Below, piece by piece: positions 26,501-38,521 of a stretch of DNA of 64,000 nt. Each line of letters starts with the position of its first letter. Position 1 is the stretch's first letter. A program made the translations under genes and the position numbers. Under the pieces are notes generated by a model. It saw only the letters and a list, made by a program, of their open reading frames with translations. It did no database searches and was not told the origin of the DNA. Origin of the DNA: Setaria digitata (taxonomy: Eukaryota > Nematoda > Chromadorea > Rhabditida > Setariidae); NCBI GenBank assembly GCA_003640385.1, contig RCAB01000152.1, forward strand, positions 1 to 64,000. The letters are read 5' to 3'.

Positions 26501-27476
26501 TTGATAAGGTATCTTTGTATTCAGCATGTTGATAGATCATAACTGTTCAAGAGTTTTGATTTTTTTTTTTAAACTTAATTGAATTATACTTTGAGCTTTA
26601 TTGCATATTTTAGGAATTCATTGATGCAAGTGAGGAAGAACAGTCCACACCGGATTACATTGTAAGACTTCTTCAGACAAGAATTTTTGTTTTTCTAGAT
26701 GGATTCATACATTTCCCATTTCCGCCAATTCATGTCAAATTACCACACTTTCTGCACTCCTCAGAGAGCTGAAGATAGGCTTTAGTAAAATAATTAAAGT
26801 CTTGTTGACAATTAAGTCATATCGCAACGTGACATTAATGGTTGAGTTCGCAATGGCAATGAATTCCGTCCTGGAGAAACTGAATGGGGATTCGTTCCAG
26901 AATTTCGAATTACGTATTGGTAAGTTGTAACATAACTTCTTTTAAATAATCATTCGTTTGCAAAGTCTAATACGAAAAACTGTGCTATAAGCCACAATTT
27001 GATTAATTAAAACGTTAACTAGAAGTTTAGCTCTAATACTTCAGTTTATTCTAAACCAGGATTGAATTGTGGTCCATTGGTTGCGGGTGTTATTGGTGCT
27101 CAAAAGCCACAATACGATATTTGGGGTGATACGGTCAATTTGGCAAGCAGGATGGATACTTATGGAGAACCGCAGAAGATCCACGTGAGTTCTATTTTTT
27201 CTTCTACCTAGTCAATATATTTTCAGGTTCTCTTGACAGAACTAGAGAATGAGTATACTAGTAATAACATGACGGTCATCATATGCTTTTTTGAGTTGTC
27301 CAAATATAAATAGATTAACCTATTGAGGTATTCAGATGACTAAAACAGTTGGTCAAATTTTACAAGGCTCGTATCCGGTAAAGAGCCGCGGATTTATGAA
27401 GATTAAAGGTGTTGCGGAACCGATTGAAACATTCTTTCTCGAATTCAAACATGCCAAGAATGGTAGCACCAAGTGA
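17594..27476 (+). CDS. Transmembrane adenylate cyclase (class III, AC2/4/7-like)
   Basis: Twenty-six exons join in consistent phase to 1029 residues, close to the family's usual 1050-1100. Order: cytosolic N-terminus, six membrane helices (exons 17594-19796 and the start of 19972-20166), helical linker [18 protein letters not shown]1 domain ([12 protein letters not shown] with metal Asp; [14 protein letters not shown] with second Asp; [31 protein letters not shown]), linker with [16 protein letters not shown] and PFANLSS, second membrane block (23205-25200), then C2 ([74 protein letters not shown]). The Asn and Arg of the NxxxR transition-state pair are present. It makes cAMP from ATP at the plasma membrane under G-protein control. 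Exon 20557-20570 is a 14-nt microexon; the next intron (20889-20945) is only 57 nt. The C2 motif normally INHGP reads LNCGP. The intron before 19250 holds an assembly overlap with an N. Poly(A) signal at 27523. Confidence 0.93.
18983..19181. repeat. 99-bp direct duplication flanking an N (probable unmerged contig ends)
   Basis: 18983-19081 is repeated at 19083-19181 with one difference (acagtgatt versus acagtaatt), and the only N of the window (19082) lies between them. This is what remains when two overlapping contig ends are joined in scaffolding without merging. It lies within an intron of the adenylate cyclase gene. Confidence 0.9.
20557..20570 (+). other. 14-nt microexon of the adenylate cyclase gene
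   Basis: The fourteen bases atgaatgcttatag lie between atatgcag and gtcagt. They restore frame between exon 19972-20166 (ending LTER, phase 0) and exon 20849-20888 (needing phase 2), giving [22 protein letters not shown]. Without it no canonical junction joins these exons. Confidence 0.65.
23430..23518. repeat. Near-perfect 27-bp inverted repeat with ~35-nt loop
   Basis: 23430-23456 pairs with 23492-23518 (core atccacaatggctctactga) with a single mismatch. The fold is about 89 nt long. It lies in an intron of the adenylate cyclase gene. The size suits a pre-miRNA or a small foldback transposon remnant; the sequence alone does not decide. Confidence 0.85.
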
Positions 27477-27522
27477 TAGTAATTGTGTTCACCAATGTCA
27501 CCTGTAAACAACTTTCAAGAAC

Positions 27523-27528
27523 AATAAA
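27523..27528 (+). promoter_or_regulatory. Poly(A) signal AATAAA of adenylate cyclase
   Basis: AATAAA stands 47 nt after the adenylate cyclase stop codon, a usual distance for nematode 3' UTRs. Confidence 0.6.
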
Positions 27529-27860
27529 TCGCGGCATTTGCACCCAAAAATAAAAATCGCTGTATATTTGATAACGCAAAGTAATAGTATTATTTGAAAT
27601 ATTGACGACAACGCTAACGGCTTATTTTAGTGATATTAAACATGCGTACAAATTAGTACTGTTCTGCATCCTTATTGCCCGGACCAATTGCCGAACTTCG
27701 AAGACTTTTGCACCAAAAAAAGTTTTGATATTTAAGCATGTATGTTCTCGAAAGGCAACTCCTGAAAAGGGAGGGCAAAAATCTATGAATAGTTATTTAT
27801 TCTGACAAAAATTGAGTATTGAATGGAATCACAAACATTGCCACCTATCTTGTGGTGCGG

Positions 27861-28779
27861 TTAATTATAATGTGGTATAAGGTCCGCGGAAGCAATCGTT
27901 CGGCCAACTTCATTTTCACACAGGACTGTGTAAGTACCGTAGTGATAATCGTGTATTTTCGGTATCGTTAATCGACATAAATCAGCCGTATCATCAATTT
28001 GAATGTCGTCAAATTTCACTTTTTCATTGTTAAATAACCAACAGACCTTGAAGATGTTACTTTTATGTTACGGTATTTTAGTTATAATTTTAGCTGAATA
28101 CTGTATTCTCCGACTGAAGGAACATTTATGAATATCGTCAGTGGCAATTATGACTGAGAGTCGTCAATTTCATTTATTTTTCTATGCAGTACATAAATAT
28201 TAGTAGCAGTTTTATGCTGCTCCCTACCTACCAACAGTTTTTGGCAATTACATCTACTAATAATGTAAGAGCAGAAACAAACTTTAGGTCGCGGAGATCC
28301 AAGTAAAATACAATCGAAGCATACTTGTTGTCCGATTTGTGCACATACATCACCAAATACTTTGAGAAATTCCGGTGCACAACTCCATGGATTCTTCGCG
28401 TATTTGCTGTGAGGTATTTCGTATGTCAGTTGATCGACCTGCTACATGAGTGCAGAGAAATGTATTATTCAGTTTGGATCATCACGATACAGCTAATAAC
28501 TGCTACAAATGACGGTTAATAGATTTCATCATAAATAAAAATTTGAGTGAAGAAATTTATTTTATTTCTTTATTTCCTTTTTATTTCCCATTGATTACAA
28601 TCTGTCAGTTCAACCATATTTTTAAGGAAATCTTCAATTACTTGTTACGTAAAAAAGGATTACTCCACCTTAGTCAGTTGAGTATGTCCCGGAATCTGAG
28701 AGTAAGTAGTCGAGTTATCGAACATAGGCATGCCGTAACTTGAGGAAAAACTATTCAGTGAAGGCATATAGCGATTCAT
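27861..28779 (-). CDS. Small single immunoglobulin (I-set) domain protein
   Basis: Three exons, 28779-28669, 28438-28283 and 28046-27861, all joining in phase 0, encode 150 residues. No single frame reaches 65 codons, so it is easy to miss. Residues ~1-37 are a Ser/Tyr/Met-rich leader (MNRYMPSLNSFSSSYGMP). The Ig domain runs from about residue 58: CAPEFLKVFGDVC, B-strand QQVCFDCILLGSPRPK, C-strand VCWLFNNEKV, then ADLCRLTIPKIHDYHYGTY and F-strand TVLCENEVGRTIASADL. The B/F cysteines, C-strand Trp and the D.A.L...Y..C pattern of intracellular I-set domains are all present. There is no signal peptide or membrane helix, so it probably acts inside the cell, as the Ig domains of muscle proteins (titin/UNC-89/DIM-1 type) do. 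A muscle role is inference. An acceptor-like cttcag two bases before the ATG would suit trans-splicing. Confidence 0.78.
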
Positions 28780-30362
28780 TTCTGAAGTTAATGTACTTTT
28801 GATAATTAACTTCTAACGAGAACTTCTTAAAGTAATTTCTCTAACGAGACAATTCTTCTTCCATTGCTTAAACAACCTCGCGACATCAAAGGAGAAAGGG
28901 AGTTTCTATAACATATGACATAAATTATTTTGCCATGTCTGTAAAAGTTATTGATCAATCAATCTAGTACCCTAAATTCCAATCAAATTAGAAAGATTGA
29001 CAACTTTACGACCAATTGGAATTTCTGGACATACCACAAAACTTTTTTGCTCTGTACCCCTAAAATCCAAGGATCAGTTCCACTAAGCTCTTAAACTGCC
29101 ACTATAAATTTCTAGCCGACCAAGCACTATTTCCAAGTATTTATTAAAAAAGAATCCCTTCTATGTGACTCTTACACTCCTTATACAGCTATAAAGATGA
29201 TTGTTATAACCTTAGAGGATGTATATTCATGCAGACTACGCCCACATTGGAACTTAGAAAAAATTGAAAACTGAACAGAACATTCTAGAAGTGAGTGAAG
29301 TTGATGACAAAACTGACAGTAGATAAACTTGCGAAGCAAAGTAAATAAACCGGATTTAAGTGAACTTTCCTAATTATTTGGTTAAATCAACAGAGCAATA
29401 AGGATATTATGCTACCTTAGCGGAGAGCAGCGAAGAGCAGTAATGTACACAAAGCTGACTGTCCCTTATTTACTTTTCAACAGTTTTCTTCCCCAGCTAC
29501 TTCTCAGAGACTGAGACCAAAAGTCTCCTACTGACCTTTGATTCTCATAGCTGCTGTAATTTGAAAATGTAATAAAAGACAAAACATAGCTAAAAATATT
29601 TTACAAAAAAAACTAATTACAGCAGACACATGTGAAATTCTCGTGGCATATTTGAAGCAATTCAGAACTATTAAGTTAATGCTTATTAAAACACTATAGT
29701 CATTTCATGTTCGCATAATTCGATAAAGCGCAAGCAATGGAAGACATAGAACTTTCCAAGTAGAAGGAACATTGTACTTATAAGATTAATCAACAATTCT
29801 GCATTCCGATGCGACTCTACTGCCATTCAGTACGGTATAGCATTATCAACAATTCAATAAGCAGTACCAATAATCTTTAAAATTCATCAACATAAAGCAG
29901 TATCTCAACTGAAATTTACATAGGGTCACTGCCATTTTATTCGACATTTTTTCCTCTGTTCTCACAGCAAAGCAAACTGCACTGCTATTTCCGAAATCAA
30001 GTCAATCCTTAACAACTGTTGAGAATTCGGAAGAGTACAATATCTTAATAAATTTGAATTCTTTGATATGCAAATTCTTCATAAACATTTTGATAAAAAT
30101 ATGAAAATAATGAGAAATAAAAATGGTGAGTCGAACAGTGAAAATTAAAATGGAAATTACAACACAGAATAAAGCATATTCAAACCCGTAAAAAGTAGAA
30201 AATAACATCGAAACAGGAACATTAAAATATTTTTTGGAGGAAAAGATAAACAACAGATAACGGTCCACTTAACGGCTACAACATAATGGAATTACTCAAA
30301 ATCTCGAGAGACGACACAATCAAAGAAAATCCAATACTCAATAGCAGAAACACTATTTCACT
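28780..30362. other. Intergenic region
   Basis: AT-rich sequence with scattered short frames. I found no exon with paired splice sites and conserved-looking protein on either strand. Confidence 0.45.
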
Positions 30363-33300
30363 TCACACCGGTTTTCTCTTCTTTTCATCGTCCTTTTTGA
30401 CTAATTTCGCAGCTGCTCGTTTCCTGGCTCTTTTAGGCTTATCAACTTCTACATTATCATTTCCGACATTTTCAGATGCTCTCTGGTTTCCGATACCGGT
30501 TTTTCCAATACCTGATTCACGACGTCGAATGTGTGCGACAATGTCACACTGTCCAAAATTGTCATAATCGACGTTATCCTTCGATTCCCCTATGTTTGAT
30601 AGTTGCCTGACTGTGATCGTTTCATTGGTTCTATCACCGACAACTTCATTAATAACAACATCTAATGTATCCTTCACTGCATTCTGCGTGACAACTGTAC
30701 TCGAACCTAGAACAATGAATAGATTTCAAAAAGAAGCTTTTCCTTACATCCTTCCAAATCGTAAATATTTCATTTGAAATGAGATTTAAAGATGAAACTT
30801 ACTTTTTTTGCTTACTTGTTCCGTAGCCAATTTGTAAGCGGCAGGGACCTAAATTACGCGAAATGAAATAACGAAGCATGCGTAAACAGAGAAAATTCCC
30901 ACCTTTCATCACTTTGGATAATCCAACTCAGTTATAATTTTTCCTGAGTATTTTCCTGATATTGTGAAAAATCCTGCAAAGATGAAAAACTTAATTCTGC
31001 AACTGTAAATTTTGAAATTTACCATAAAATCACGTTCATAAATCCTCTGCACAGCAATACAAACTGATTCAATGCATTCATCGATACGGTGGCTCATCGC
31101 TCCAGTGATTTCTGATGTATCTGCTTCAGCAACGCCCATCGCATGAATATCTTCTTTCTTATTAATATATTTTCGCGGCTAAAATTTAATTCATTCACGA
31201 ATTTCAAGCTAAAAATATGAAATATTGTAAAGAAATATATCCGTTCTTTTTAAACATCTAAAAAAAAGTAGAATTCAGTGGATTTCAAATTCGAATTAGT
31301 AAACATAAAATATTTCCATTTTATCTAGCTAACAAATGTAGAAAACTACATTTACTTCACGTGAGTTACATATTGGTAATAATTGACCCGTTTATACATT
31401 CGCTGTTTCAGAAATTCCCCCACGCTTAATTCTGCAACACAGTCATTATCGAATTCGCTTTCTCCAATTATTCCTTGTTCCGATACTAGGATATGCGATT
31501 GTGACTGGTTTTGAAGCCGAGCTTTCAAGCTTTCTAAAGCTAGTTTCTGTTCCTCGGCTAATTTTATAGAACCAATTGAGCGTAAATGGATTCTTCTGTC
31601 GACTGACTCTTTAATTTCTGTTGACCGATACAAAAGCATTGGCCAGAAGAGCAACGTTCGCAACTTGGTCTAGAACGCATTGCCAAAATAAATGTTTGGT
31701 TTCAAATGCTAAGAGTGGAACAAAATATTACATAATATGTTAACGAAAACTCGACATAAAGTAGAGGAGAAGATAACCTTTAATAAAACATATTCAGGAT
31801 CTAAAGTTATTTGCCGCGAAAGTTGCAAAAATATATTGTCGTCGTGATCCTGAAGTTTTATTACTATGAACTGTTGAGATCACGACATCCTTTCTAAAGG
31901 ATGAATGAAATATGCAGAGAACATGAAAGAGAAATAGCGAAAATGTATACCGAGAGAAGTGGTTCAAAAAGCTCTCCAGCGAATTCTCGTAAAAAACGAA
32001 TTTGTTGCTATAAATAATATTTGTTTCAACCGCAGGCAAAAAGCAAATACATTAGCAAAAACAGTTAAAGGACTAACGTTTCGTAAGAATGATTCTCAGC
32101 AATGCTTACGACATAGATATATCACCCTTAAGGGATGATTATGGCGTTCATATTATTTTCAAGGTATAATATAAAAATAAATCTTAACAAAGCGAGTAAC
32201 GACGCAACCGTGCAGTGAGCAGTTACATATGAGTAACTATAGCTTAAAATTAATTAGAATTTCTGCTAAACTAAACAAACGCTGTATCGATTTTTCTAAA
32301 TAAGTTTTAGATAACTATGCTACCTACAATCAAATGAAAGGATATAATCACATAGTGTTTTTCGCAGTAAGGATATACCTGAATATTTTCGTACAAATGT
32401 AGTGTTCCAATGCAAGGTGGGATAGCGAAAGTGTTCGTGCCACAGGATACAGCTTTATTTACATCAGAGATAAGTACCTAAAAAAAAGGTTAGAACCGTA
32501 CAGAAAGGATCGAAAATCTAAAACAAGGATGGATTGGTCTGGCTTTTTAAAATTACTAAGAAAGTCAAATCTCAAAGCCGTCTTAAGCAAGCGATGATTT
32601 TGCATGCCAGAAGCAAAATTATTAATCAACTAACCGAATTAAGGTATCGACCAACTTCATCAAGAACGTGACTTCTAGTAAACTTTTTTTGATGCATGCA
32701 GCACTGTAAATTGTCATTTCGTTCAATTAAATCACATAATCCATTAATAATGTATTCTTTTGCAGCCTGCAATAATTTTAAATTTAAAAGCCATGCAACT
32801 TTGTCAAAGTTATCCCAAAGTAAAGATTTATTCGACCACAGAACTAAAGCTGGATATTAATAAAAGTAAAAAAAACAAAACTCTGGTTGATATCAAACAT
32901 AAGAGTGTATTTTTAAGAGTTGAAGTATGAAGAGGAAGAATTGATTACAATTTTGTTGAAAAAGATTGAGAGGTTTAAAACTATAGTACTAATAAGAACT
33001 AATTTAATTTAGAAACTATGTCCGAATACAACTGCAACATAAGCAGAATAGAAACAGAAACACAAACAAACAATTTCCGTGATATTGATCATGTTATTAC
33101 AAAAAAGAAAAAAATCACCAACCTTCGCATCAGTTTCCTGCAACACTCTATATTTCATTTCGAATTCATTTTTTTCATGACGAGTCAAAAGATCATTAGT
33201 ATTTCCACTGAGGAATCTCTTGTAATACTTCAGCAAAGCACTTTGGGTTGAGCTGTCTAGATAGCTAAAGAAATAAGTGATAGAAAAGTCGCTAATAAAC

Positions 33301-36300
33301 GAAATTTTCCTTTTCATGGCAGCATTCAAGTGAAGTCTATACTCAAGTAGAAAATTTACAGTTTTTCAGAAATTAAATAGCTCTTCTGAACTATTCATCC
33401 TTTCTACCTACTTAAAATAGTTAAAAAATAGTTTTTATTTATTATGATATCCCCAACAAAATTTACCTAGTATTGAACTGTAACTTATCGTTCAGCAACT
33501 TCCAAATCGACTGATCATCTTTTGCATCACCTTCTATATGTTTTTCATGAACTTCGTTCAGAAACTGCATTACCATTATTCTCTGCTCTGGTGCCATTGC
33601 AGACAACGCCTCCATTTCATCAACACTCAATGCTCGCTATAACAGATTAGTTTCATAAAAAAAAAACTACAAGAAATTTGTAGAAAACTGCTTTATAAAT
33701 TTGTTCCGAACAATACTTAAAAGCTGAAAAGCTTAGCTTTGAGAGAGACTTTCGTCAAGCAGCAAAACTGGAATTACAATTCCATGTCTACTTCATAGCT
33801 AAACTTTTTAGTAAAGTTTATACTTCAATAAGCAGAACTACATTATTTTCAACCCGATGCCATGGCAGTGTAATTTAGATTCAGATATTATAAGCTCAAG
33901 ACAACAGAGAATTAGGTTTAATCCACCAGTGCGTTTCTTCGAGAATAATAGAAAAAAAAATAACCATATCAAATGAATTCATAACTTGCTCTGCCAAACT
34001 TCCTTTACCATCGGCTTCTAATAGCTTCCGAAAGGCTGCTTCAACCTAAACACATCCGTTATAAAGGTTAAAATCTCAGAATCGCTCCATACCACTTAGC
34101 CTAAGGAACTGAAAATTAGGTAGAATTACAGAAATAGTTTTACCTAAAAATCAAATATTATACACGAAAATACTAAATATACCTCTTGACGGCGATGTTT
34201 GCCTTTCCAGCTAAAACGTCTAAACGGATACGTACGACACTCTGAAGCTAACTGAAATAAAACTGATACATGATTGCAAGAAACGGTAAAATGACAGAAA
34301 CTGAAGTATTCATTCGAAGTAATAATAAAAAATATTTAGTGGCAGCGAGACCTTGACTTTTGCAGAAAGAAGTGATCGAAAGCGTGACTTGCAATGAGAG
34401 GCGGAACGGCCTGGGAGCATTGTTGAAATTCTCGACCATTCACCTAAAAATTGTTTTAAATGATTTGAGAAAAATGAGTAATACAAACTTTTATTGTTGC
34501 TCAACCAACCTTTTCCAAAAATTCTTACTCCTTCCAGCAATTTTTCATCTTCATCCACAGACCACGGCTCCGCCTTAATACTTTTATCCAATACATTTAC
34601 CCATCTGAAATATGAATGTTTGTTAAAACAAAAACGAATATGAATTCAAGATTTTTTTTATGGGAAAAAATGGCAACCTGTCGCGACACTGAGAATCGCT
34701 TCTTCCTGGAACACAAGATGCCACTTTGATCCAGTCCTTTGTTCCAAACCGACTTACGGCGCATGTTAGAAGCTGCAATTTGTCAAGCAGTGGATCAGTT
34801 TTGATACACAAAATCAAATTTTAAGACAAATCCAAAGTGAGAAATAATTCAAATAAAGTGAGAATTCATCCTTCTACTTACCACATCCTCACCTGCATCC
34901 CATCGACCAAATTTGATATCTGTGTCAAGTGCTCGCCTATATCGAATCGTACACTGCTGCCGCGATCTTTCTTCCATGTAGTGCGCAACTAAAATACAAG
35001 ATATACTGCATTTTTTTCTGTAAATTAAAAATGTTATTTTTTTCTTTTTCTTTTTTTCTTTTCTTTAAACTCATCACTTGAAGATCATGAGGTTATTCTG
35101 GATAAATATCAAACCATTCGAAATTTATTCGCTTACTTTTTTCCCAATTCATTTTACCATTTACTTGCATGCAGTGCGCCAAAGTCATTAGCTGCGCGTC
35201 CTCTTCTTTCGTCCATGACCTGAAATAGTCAATGGAGAAAATTTGAATTAGAACAAATGATTTGATCGGCTTTCTAATTTTGAGAGCCCAGGTTTTCCAA
35301 AGTTTTTTACGATTACATTTTCACACTGCGCGGAAGAAAAATCCCGATTTTTAGGACAGTTTAAAGACATTATTCAAAAAACTACTCTAAATCAAAAATT
35401 TCACCTATTTTGGAAAAACAACTTATAAAATAATCGACGTTTCACCTCATAAAAAATGATTGGCCGTAATTGTCTAGCAAGAGCACTACCTGAAGTCGAC
35501 ATAGGTCAGCGGGGCTCACTAAAAGGAAGTGTAAACTATTAAAAAAATTGCCTTTAAATCACCGGTCACTATGCAATAATGATAATTATGGTGATAATAT
35601 CCAAACTAGTACTATTTTTCTATTTCAAAGATACCAATAACAAAAGAATCAATACAAAAAACACGAACCGTCCAACATTATCAATATCCAATTCACTTCT
35701 GAATTTCACGAAGCACTGAAAAGCAGTACGATTTGTGCCTAATCGTTCCGCGATGACATTCCAATTATTCCAACGTCCCGCACATTCTTTTAGGCGTTGT
35801 ATTTCATGAGAAGACCAAGGTTCCTTCGACCATCGTGGACATTGCTCATTAATCCATTTTAATCGCAATTGTTTCGGAGTTCGATTTCCGAGAAACTGCA
35901 GTGAATAACCAGGTATATCACCAACTCAATTCAGAGGAAGAATTTATAATTAAAAATTAAACAGTGAACAAATTAAACATAGTAATCGACTACCAACATT
36001 ATAAAACTTATTCAGGTCCTTCATTTGCAGCAGTGTTCCGAATGCGATATTAATTAGACCAAATGAATACACAAATGGAACTAAATGAATAAACATAATA
36101 ACTCGAGTTTCCCCTTTTAGGAATAGAATTGAGATCAATTTATCTTACATCAACTTTCGCAATCTTCGCCCAATCCACTTCAGAATAATCAGCCACTAAT
36201 ATTTCATTCTCTGGTAGATTCCTGGAAGAAACAAAAAAATCAATTCAGTCGTTAGTGGAGAAACAAAGTATACAGCCCTCATCAGTTATCACTTAGTTCG

Positions 36301-38521
36301 AATACTACTACTTCAACGTCCTCAGAAATTTATCAACACGTATGAATCTCACTTGTGATATGAAATCAAACGTTCCAATTCAGCAATAGTACTATTCCAT
36401 TCGGCTACTTGTTCCATGGATGTCTCCTGCCCCGCAGAATGAATTTTTTCCATAAACATTTCTTTTCTTTAACAAAAAATATTGAAACAGTCTATTATTT
36501 GCCGTTATTAGTAGTATTATTAGTAGTATTATCAAAACAGCAAAAATACTTACTCAAATCACCTGTCACTTCGGTTATATGATCTTTAACTATTAGGAAT
36601 GCTGCTAAATTATTGGAACTTGATAATAACCGTATTTAAGCTTTTCTTTCACACATATTCTTTTACATATACATTTCTATATATTCCGGAAAAAATTACT
36701 CTAAACAATGATGACATCCTTAAGTGGATGAAAAAAAATTTACTCATGCTTTCCAATCCTTAGATATGGCTAATGTAATAGTCGAATCAGATTTTCTAAA
36801 GTCTTACCAGGTCATTAGAAGTAACTATTTTGGTTTTTAAAACTAACCTCTGAATAAAAGGCTGAATACGGATTTCTGTCAAAGATTTCCGCACTGCGTT
36901 TGCTAATATTTGGCATTCTTTCGCTGACCCTGTAATTAAGAATAATAACTGGAATTGAGGTTTCATGCTAAATATTTCCGCGACATTTCAATAACCAAAC
37001 AAATAGAAACGAGAGATGAAAACTTTCGACAACCGAAATCAAATGCGAACATTTTTTCTCTTCTTTTACTAAAGGGTCATATTCTCGTCGAAAAATCTTC
37101 AGCTCGTATTCTCCATTCTTTGGGGGTTCCTTAAAAGTTCCTTAAAACTTGAGCATTCAAACCATATTTTGCGATTTAGATTCCAAATTTTTGAATAAGA
37201 AAAAGCAAGCTACTTTTTGCAAACTTATATTTTCCGCCAGCAAACAACGAAACAGTAAGCGTATGCAGCTCTTTTATCTTGACAAATAATTGCATAACAT
37301 TAAATTATTAATAATCAGCTAGCAGTACTGGTTATTCAAGTATTTTAGAAGCGAACTTACCATTTCATGAGAATCTCTAAAATATGGAAACAAAAATCGT
37401 GAAACTGGCACTTTCTTTATATTAATTCGTAATCCACGTTCCGCTGTGTGTCGTAATTTAGCCTTCAATAATTTCTGCAAAAAAATTTTTTTTTTTTTTT
37501 TTTCGAATGGATACAAAAGAAATTTGATCTTCAAAAGGCAAAAAGTTTACTTGCGCTTCCCGATTTTTTGATATGGCTAATGTAACACGTCGGATCAAAT
37601 TTTCTAAAGTTTCGTTAAATGCTTCATTGATCGCTAGCAAGGTATTTAACTCAGCCATTGAGATAGATAAACCGCTGCCACTATTAATAACCTGAAAGCT
37701 TTATTATAATTTATCACTCCGATTATTCGCAAGTAATTAATAGTTTTTGATCTCTGTTGAAAACTCGAACAGTAATTCGATGGATTCATTTACACTCTAT
37801 TACTTTTTTGAATTAAAAATAGTCACTGAGAAGGGCGAAAAAACTGATTAATTTGATATAAAGCATACATATATTCAAAGTATTAGAAATTTCGAAGTGC
37901 TATAAGAATTTTTTTTCTAAGAGCAAAAGGATAACGAGGATTTAGCATGTCCCAGAATAACTAAAGCATAAGTAACTCCTCACTTTGTCACTCTATCAAC
38001 TCACAGAAAGTAAACAGACAAATAAAGAATTATGGGAAACCAAATCGAGCAAAAAGAATCAAAAGCAAAATCAAAATTTACCGCACTGTTCAACTGCAAC
38101 GTATTACTTTCGTCTATTTCTGAGAGCACTAATTCCAAATCGTCATCTGTAAAGTACAAGCAAATTTCAATTTATCATTAACTTTATCTATGAGACACTT
38201 TTCTCTGTATAGTTTCATAACGGATTACAAGTATCATCACAACACTTCCTACACAATTTATTCACCCAAATTCAACACAGTCCCTTCACTAAAGCATAAC
38301 TATTCCAAAAAAGAATGAACTAAGCAAAAATCCAATCACAAAAACTGCAATCAATTCTACTCGCCAATCTGTGATAATTTCCTTAGCTGCAACTGCATAG
38401 CGGGACCAGATTCATTGCCAGTTTCATTAACATTTTCATTAGATACCATACACACTTCTTTATCATCTGGAACATTTATTTCAAAATCCGGCATGACTGT
38501 TCCACCCGTCATTTCTTCCAT
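30363..38521 (-). CDS. snpc-4: SNAPC4, Myb-repeat subunit of the snRNA-activating protein complex
   Basis: SNAPC4 is the large DNA-binding subunit of SNAPc, which recognises the proximal element of snRNA (and in nematodes SL RNA and piRNA) promoters. The N-terminal ATG at 38521 follows an acceptor-like ttttag. An acidic segment precedes RFLFPYFRDSHEM, a SNAPC4 hallmark. Myb-type repeats follow: WSSHEIQRLKECAGRWNNWN, SWTKEEDAQLMTLAHCMQ, HYMEERSRQQCTIRYRRALD, DWIKVASCVPGRSDSQCRDR and PWSVDEDEKLLEGVRIFGKG with MLPGRSASHCKSRF. Downstream exons (for example 31849-31790, DNIFLQLSRQITLDPEY, then RTLLFWPMLLYRST) lead to a basic C-terminus (KPKRARKRAAAKLVKK). Membership of the exons between 30363 and 31150 in the same gene is likely but not proven. 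The junction between the first exon (ends near 38365) and the next (SQI|DDDLELVLSEI) only works with a GC donor, or the transcript starts further in. Confidence 0.87.
31803..31838. repeat. 36-nt repeat, copy inside a SNAPC4 exon
   Basis: These 36 bases fall inside SNAPC4 exon 31849-31790 and are identical to 38907-38942. This copy is coding (NIFLQLSRQIT on the minus strand) and is presumably the source. Confidence 0.85.
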
